Source: Poecilobothrus nobilitatus (taxonomy: Eukaryota; Arthropoda; Insecta; Diptera; Dolichopodidae). Taken from it: 64,000 nt of DNA. The notes beneath the pieces were generated by a model, which was not told where the DNA came from, ran no database searches, and saw only the letters and a list, made by a program, of their open reading frames with translations. Positions within the stretch are counted from its first letter, which is position 1. Each line of letters starts with the position of its first letter. The translations under genes were made by a program, and so were the position numbers. Positions 58,747 to 64,000 of this stretch are shown here, piece after piece. The stretch is from NCBI GenBank assembly GCA_947095535.1, contig OX352773.1, forward strand, positions 215,160,093-215,224,092. Direction: 5' to 3'.

Positions 58747-61700
58747 TAATTTCATCCACTTCCACTTAAGATGTTTTTAATTTTTTATTCTTAAAAATTC
58801 CAAATAAATGTATTTAAAATTTTCAAATATTTTACAAAAATTTATTAACACTATTGATCGCCTAATTGTTTAATTTAGTTTTGTTATTTAATCCGATTTA
58901 CATAGCGCACACGTGTTTGAGAGCAACGATACATTTGACGAATAAACTAAAAAAAAAAAAAAATGTAATCTTCAAATCTACTTAAGAATTTTAAATTAAC
59001 CTTTCAATTATTGTAAAATTGAAGTGCAACTTTGAATTTTTAGACTTTGGGTAAAAAAAAATTTAAAATTATGAATCATATTTAAATATAAATTAAATTT
59101 TGTTATTAGCTACAATTAAAATTTAGATGAAAAGAAGAAGAATGGTTTTATTAATATTCAATTAAGTACTCTATAATTCGTAATTAATTTGGTAGTTTAA
59201 CCCACAAATCATCCTATTTTAACTTATTCAATCATTTTTTTTTCAATAAGCTTTAACATTTATAAATTTGATTCATTTTTATCCTTTTATCCTTTATTAA
59301 CTATATTATAGCGGTACATTTCACAAATAAATGCAACTATTGTTTATAATTTCAAATTTATCTAAAGAAAATTACGGTCAAAATCATATTAAAGTAGTAT
59401 TTATAATTTTAAAACAAATTTTCTACAAAATACAGATATACTTAACAGCATTAATATTAAAAAAAAAAATTTTATTTATTTTTAATCTAAGCCTATTAAC
59501 AAAAATAGTGCAAAAAGTTTTTGTATGCATAAATATTAATATGTATTCAGAAATTGACATCTAGGAGTTTTAATCCACACCATTTGCATAGGTATATTTT
59601 CCCTTTTTCTTTCAATTTAAAATTTTGTTTTGAAAGTGTATTACCTTCCCTATAGAAGTCTTCTTTATTAACATTTTTATTTGGTTTTCTTATTTTTTAT
59701 TTTCTCTCCCATCAAATTTGTATATTTTTTTTTTTTTATAAATCCTTTAATCAAAAATTGAAAAGTTTTGATTTTTTTTGCAAACGATAAAAACAAACAA
59801 ACAAATTAAACACTTTTATAACATTCAACAGAATATCATTTATAATACACAAACAAAATAACAGTTAAAATAATATAAAATTTATGTAAAAAAAAAAATT
59901 CTAATGTGTGATATTAACGTGCCAGAGAACTTCTTAAAATTCAAAAAAAAAAAAAAAAAAAAGAAAAAAAACGCACTGAAGCACTCAAAAGTAACCTCAA
60001 AATATTTTTTTTTTTATTTTTTCCAGTTTTCTTATGTTTTAAATGTTAAGTTTATATTACGAGGATAATAATGATAATATGTTAACCATTACTACTACAA
60101 CGATTATTTTTGCTACTATACCTACCAACATATTATATACATATATTCAACAATCCATCAACATCAATTTTTTTTTTGTTTTTTTTTTTTTAATCATCAA
60201 CAGTATATATATAATCAACATCATTATTATCAAATGAGAACATATTCAGTCCTTCATTAAATAGAAGTGTTTTTAGTCCTTGAAGAAAATTTCTCAATTT
60301 TTTTTCCTCATACATTACGATTTTTTTTCTTCAAACAGGCATAGAAAAAAAAAAAACAGAAACAGAAATAAAACTAAAAATAAAAATAAAAGAAAAAGAA
60401 AAAGTAAAAGCAGAAGTTTTCTGCGAGGCATTTAATTTGAAATATTTTCACTTCTATCTTTTTTTTTCATTTTTGTTTTTGTTGTTAAATTCTTATGTTA
60501 TATTTTAAAATGATACAAACTATATTTAAAAGTCTATGTATTTTCCTATTTTTTTGTTCTTATAGAATGTATATCCATCTCTTTTTATTTTATTTTGTTT
60601 TTATCAAGATTCTAGGCATATAATAGAGTGAAAAGTGAGTTACAGTTACTAACTATTTTCATAGGTAGCAAAAGTAGATAAAGTTTTCAGTTATATATTC
60701 TTTTCTTTTTTTTTTTTGTTTTGATGATGATGGTGATAGGAAAGAGGAATTACAGTTATCACAACACAACAATTTTAAATTTATTTTATTTTTTTTATTT
60801 TATTTTTGTTGTAACAGTAGTATGAGAAAGGTGCAGTAGTAGTTTGTATGTATATTAAAACCACAATGGGAATGTAAAAAAAAAAAGTGTTGGGGTTTAA
60901 AAGTGATAGTATAGTAATGGTGGATGAAATTGAATTGTTTAATAATATGAATTTGAATACATGGTGATTTTGAAATTTTTTTTAAAATATCGACTTTATA
61001 GAAACATTGAAATGTAATTTTTGTGAAAAATAAAAGTCTTTGATATTTCTTCATTATAAAAATTAGGAATAAATAAAATTATTATAAGCTGTATATCTAT
61101 TTCATACATGTCAATTTTCTTATATATTAATACTAATGTAAGGTGCAGGTTTATTCCAAGAATAATGTTTTAGTATTTTCTTAAAAATAATACCTTGCTT
61201 ATATATCAATAAATTGTTGTTGTGTTTGTACGAAATTGAATTAATTCTTTGGAGCCCTTTAAAAATTAAATAATATTTGTATTAAATGCAAGAAATATTT
61301 TATTCAATTGTTTTTTTTTTTTTGTAAATATTGTATTATTTTGAAGAGAAGATTTTGTTTCTGAAAATGAATTTCCATTCACCTTTCGTAAATTTAAATC
61401 CTATAAATGAAAAATATTATGAAAAAAACATAAATAAAAGATATAAGATAAATAAATATCTAAATAAATATCTAATAAATAAAGATAAGATAAAAAACTA
61501 TATTTTTTTAGTTCTTTGAAATTACATAATATCATCTTCAAAAATAATGATTCAAAAATAAAAATAAATAAATTGATTAAGTCCATTTAAGCCTTAATTG
61601 AGAACATATCAAAGACATTATAATATTTTTAATTGAACGAAATTTAATCCTTCTGTACAAAAAATGTAAATATTAAACATTTACTTACATATACTAATAA

Positions 61701-62679
61701 AAAAAACTTTGATACAAACATGATAGATAGTTAAAAAGAAAAACAAAAAAAAAAAAAAAAATAATTTGAGGTAGTTAAAAGAGAAAAAGCTATCTATTTA
61801 AATCACTAAGGAGTATTACCACTTTATACAAATGTGAATCCTTTTTGCAGTTCAGTTTCGTATTTTCTTTATAAATAAAAAGAGAAAAAAACAAAACAAA
61901 AATTCTTTAATTACACAAAAAAAAAAAAATTTATGTCTTTATTATAGTTTGTAATCAACACAATCATTATTATAAGAATTCATTATCATCATTTGCAAAA
62001 ACAATAAACACTATCATCATCATTATCAATCTGAACAGGATCATCATCATTATAAGAACTTTTGAATTTTTTTTTTTCCTCCATTTTTGTTTTCTTTTAC
62101 ACTTTTCTTTTTTCTTTGATTATAAAAGTAATAAACAGGTTTTCGTAACTGCACAATATTTTCTGTCTCATACCTTTTTTTTTTGCTTTCTTCTATCAGC
62201 TGCACATATATGAAAAGAGTTAAAAAAAAAAAACGTTTTATATCATTTCAAAAAAAAATATACATATATATAATTTATGTACAAATATAGAACAAGGATA
62301 TCCTATAAATAAATAATAATATGTAAAAAAAAAATGAGAAAAAAATATACATACATCATCTATAAGGTTTTGTGAATGAGAATAATTTTCTTATTAGTCA
62401 CATAAGTTTTTTTTTGTTAATAAAAAAAAAAAAAGAAGAAATAACGGTTAAAAACAAGAAAGAAAAGAAAAAAGGGTACTTTAGTACTTTTTACAATGAC
62501 AAGTGAAACTAACTAGTGAAATGTTCCCTTTGATTTTATTTTTCATTTTCTAAATTTTATTATTTTTGTGCTGATTTTTTCTCTATATTTTTATTAAATT
62601 AGGTTTACTGGAAAATTTTAACAACTACTAAGGAACTAACAAAACTATTTATAAAAAAAATACATGTTCTTATTTTTAA
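58747..62679. other. AT-rich sequence with many homopolymer and simple repeats
   Basis: Several A or T runs of 12-20 bases near 59940-60010, 60330, 61315 and 61745, and ATC/ATT triplet-rich patches at 61980-62060. The open frames at 59331-59564, 60043-60237, 60800-61054 (minus) and 61331-61586 have compositions fitting simple-sequence DNA and no recognised family. Confidence 0.5.
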
Positions 62680-62763
62680 TGCATTTCTCTGTCACATAAA
62701 TATGGACAGGAAGTTACACAGCCTTTCTTGTTCAGACTTTATCCACTAGGCCACCGAGGCCCC
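62680..62763 (-). mobile_element. tRNA-derived SINE, type A, internally deleted
   Basis: The tail words gcatttctctgtcacataaatatggacaggaagttacacagcctttcttgttcag run straight into the head words ctttatccactaggccaccgagg. About 90-100 bases between them, including the B box and hairpin, are gone. It could not be transcribed by Pol III. Confidence 0.82.
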
Positions 62764-62999
62764 AAAAAAACATATTTATGTATACGTACTTATTTTTTAA
62801 TATGACGAAGGGCTTAACTTAATTTTCTTATTACTCTTATTTCGTTTTGAAGAAAATTTCCTTTATCATATATTATGTTAAAACTTTTGACCATTAAGCT
62901 CATATTTGTCAATTAACGATTTCATTAAATATATATCTAGAATATACAATCTTCAAATACCAACAAAGAAAAATAATTATAAATGTCTTTACCACTGGT

Positions 63000-63090
63000 T
63001 TATTCAATAAGACTGAATACTGGTTATAAGTTACTGGACTGAATACTGGTATTCAGTCTTATTCAATAAGACTGGATACACTGGTTTATT
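63000..63090. repeat. tandem and palindromic repeat around ACTGAATACTGG
   Basis: gactgaatactgg appears twice, ctgaatactggtattcag is a perfect palindrome, and ttattcaataagactg recurs. The arrangement looks like local duplication with inversion. Confidence 0.75.
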
Positions 63091-63701
63091 CAATACGATA
63101 ATGAAATTTAACTTTAGTCTTTTTAAAAGTTTTGTGGGAGAAGCCTACTCTCGAAATGACACATTATACGCAAGAATTTTTAAATTTTAACTATTAAACC
63201 TACTTAAAAAATCTACACTCTAAGCGATATCGTAACATAAAAGGCATTTTGATGAAAAAAGGTTTCAGAAGCCTATAACTAAATACACTAAATTTGTATT
63301 TAAGTAAATGTAAATGTATTGTGCATTTGTATAATTGTGTGTAAGAATTGTTTTATATTTAAATCCTTTTTATTCACTTTTTTTTATTTATTTTTTTTTA
63401 GAAGAAGAAGAGATTATTAACGTAACTTAACACATTCTAAAAACAAAAATAAAAATAAAATATAATAATATGGAGTTGTATTAAAAGGAATGTTTTTAAA
63501 ATTTCCTTTTCAGCCTTTTTTTTTTGTGTACAAATCCTAAAGAAAAAGACAAAAACTTTAAATATAAAAAGGCAGATTAATGTTATACTAGAACTAGATA
63601 TATATAAGTAATAAAGAAAAGAAAACTTTTCTAAGTCAAGATAACGGTGAAACCATCCATTATAATATTACAGGTTAAATAGAATGATTAGACACATTTA
63701 A

Positions 63702-63708
<7 letters not shown>
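63091..63708. other. AT-rich sequence, nothing recognised
   Basis: No gene recognised; T and A runs near 63380-63410 and 63520. Confidence 0.45.
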
Positions 63709-63748
<40 letters not shown>

Positions 63749-63760
63749 ATATATAATATA
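63709..63760. repeat. (TA)n microsatellite
   Basis: TA repeats with two TTA/ATAA interruptions. Confidence 0.9.
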
Positions 63761-64000
63761 TTTATTTATATATAATATTATATCTTAATAGATATATTTT
63801 ATAATATTCGCATATGTAAAATTAAAATATAAGTAAGAAAAGAAAAAATGAAATTGGATGAGTTAAAAATGATTAGAAAATGTTTTCTTAAGAAAATGTC
63901 AAAGGTTTCCGAGATCCCACACGTCTTAAAGTTTATAAAATTTCTTCAATCTTAATTTATCGTCTATTTATTTTAATATACCTATATAATATGTGTATAC

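Noticed and set aside
1..64000. CRISPR arrays, rRNA, bacterial operons, viral genes
   Set aside because: No regularly spaced identical repeats with unique spacers, no rRNA-like stretches, no compact gene clusters and no viral protein motifs were seen.

Overview
The window looks like nuclear DNA of an insect, with a fly (Diptera) the best guess. It is extremely AT-rich, full of long A/T homopolymer runs and simple repeats, and has no bacterial-style genes. The fly guess rests on the block at 34.35-35.40 kb. Its head (a tatactct/gtatagggtatatt start, then gaatcaggatcc, gagtcgatttagc and gtccgtccg) resembles a dispersed repeat head common in fly genomes. The snRNA and transposon remains are metazoan/insect in style. 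I cannot name a species.

I found no host protein-coding exon. The long open frames are either transposon remains or chance frames in AT-rich or tandem-repeat DNA. The window is best read as intergenic or deep intronic sequence with old and young mobile elements in a homopolymer-rich background.

Layout. 0-6.7 kb: one tRNA-derived SINE (264-460), then A-rich DNA. 6.7-9.8 kb: a long-TIR foldback element (6745-7316), a short TIR element (MITE, 7501-7803) and the longest copy of an unclassified repeat family, called U1 here (8459-9766). 12-17 kb: SINE relics and a dispersed repeat ending in (GATA)n (14772-15165). 16.7, 22.0 and 28.3 kb: three copies of a second unclassified family, U2. 20.65-21.05 and 34.35-35.40 kb: related minisatellite blocks, the second with a clear 142-bp period. 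23.5-24.2 kb: a decayed Jockey-type reverse transcriptase on the minus strand. 30.7, 37.0 and 53.9 kb: clear U1 copies; 35.8 and 43.3 kb: degenerate U1 copies. 32.1-32.65, 40.1, 43.5, 46.3-46.85, 58.5 and 62.7 kb: tRNA-derived SINEs in two tail types. 41.7-42.3 kb: a decayed LINE C-terminus. 48.5-49.2 and 51.1-51.4 kb: two minus-strand 3' ends of one LINE family with an RNase H. 54.7-55.85 kb: a full-length but diverged U6 snRNA sequence joined to the 3' half of an RNase H-bearing LINE. 57.18-57.97 kb: a mariner-type element whose catalytic core is deleted while the DNA-binding half stays mostly open.

Functionally, the elements fit LINE-driven spread. The SINEs carry Pol III A and B boxes, and several have target-site duplications. 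Two SINE types share a tRNA-like head but end in poly(A) or in (TAAA)n, which suggests different LINE partners. The U6-LINE join looks like template switching during reverse transcription. The main previously undescribed candidates are the U1 and U2 families, the SINE pair with swapped tails and the U6-LINE chimera.
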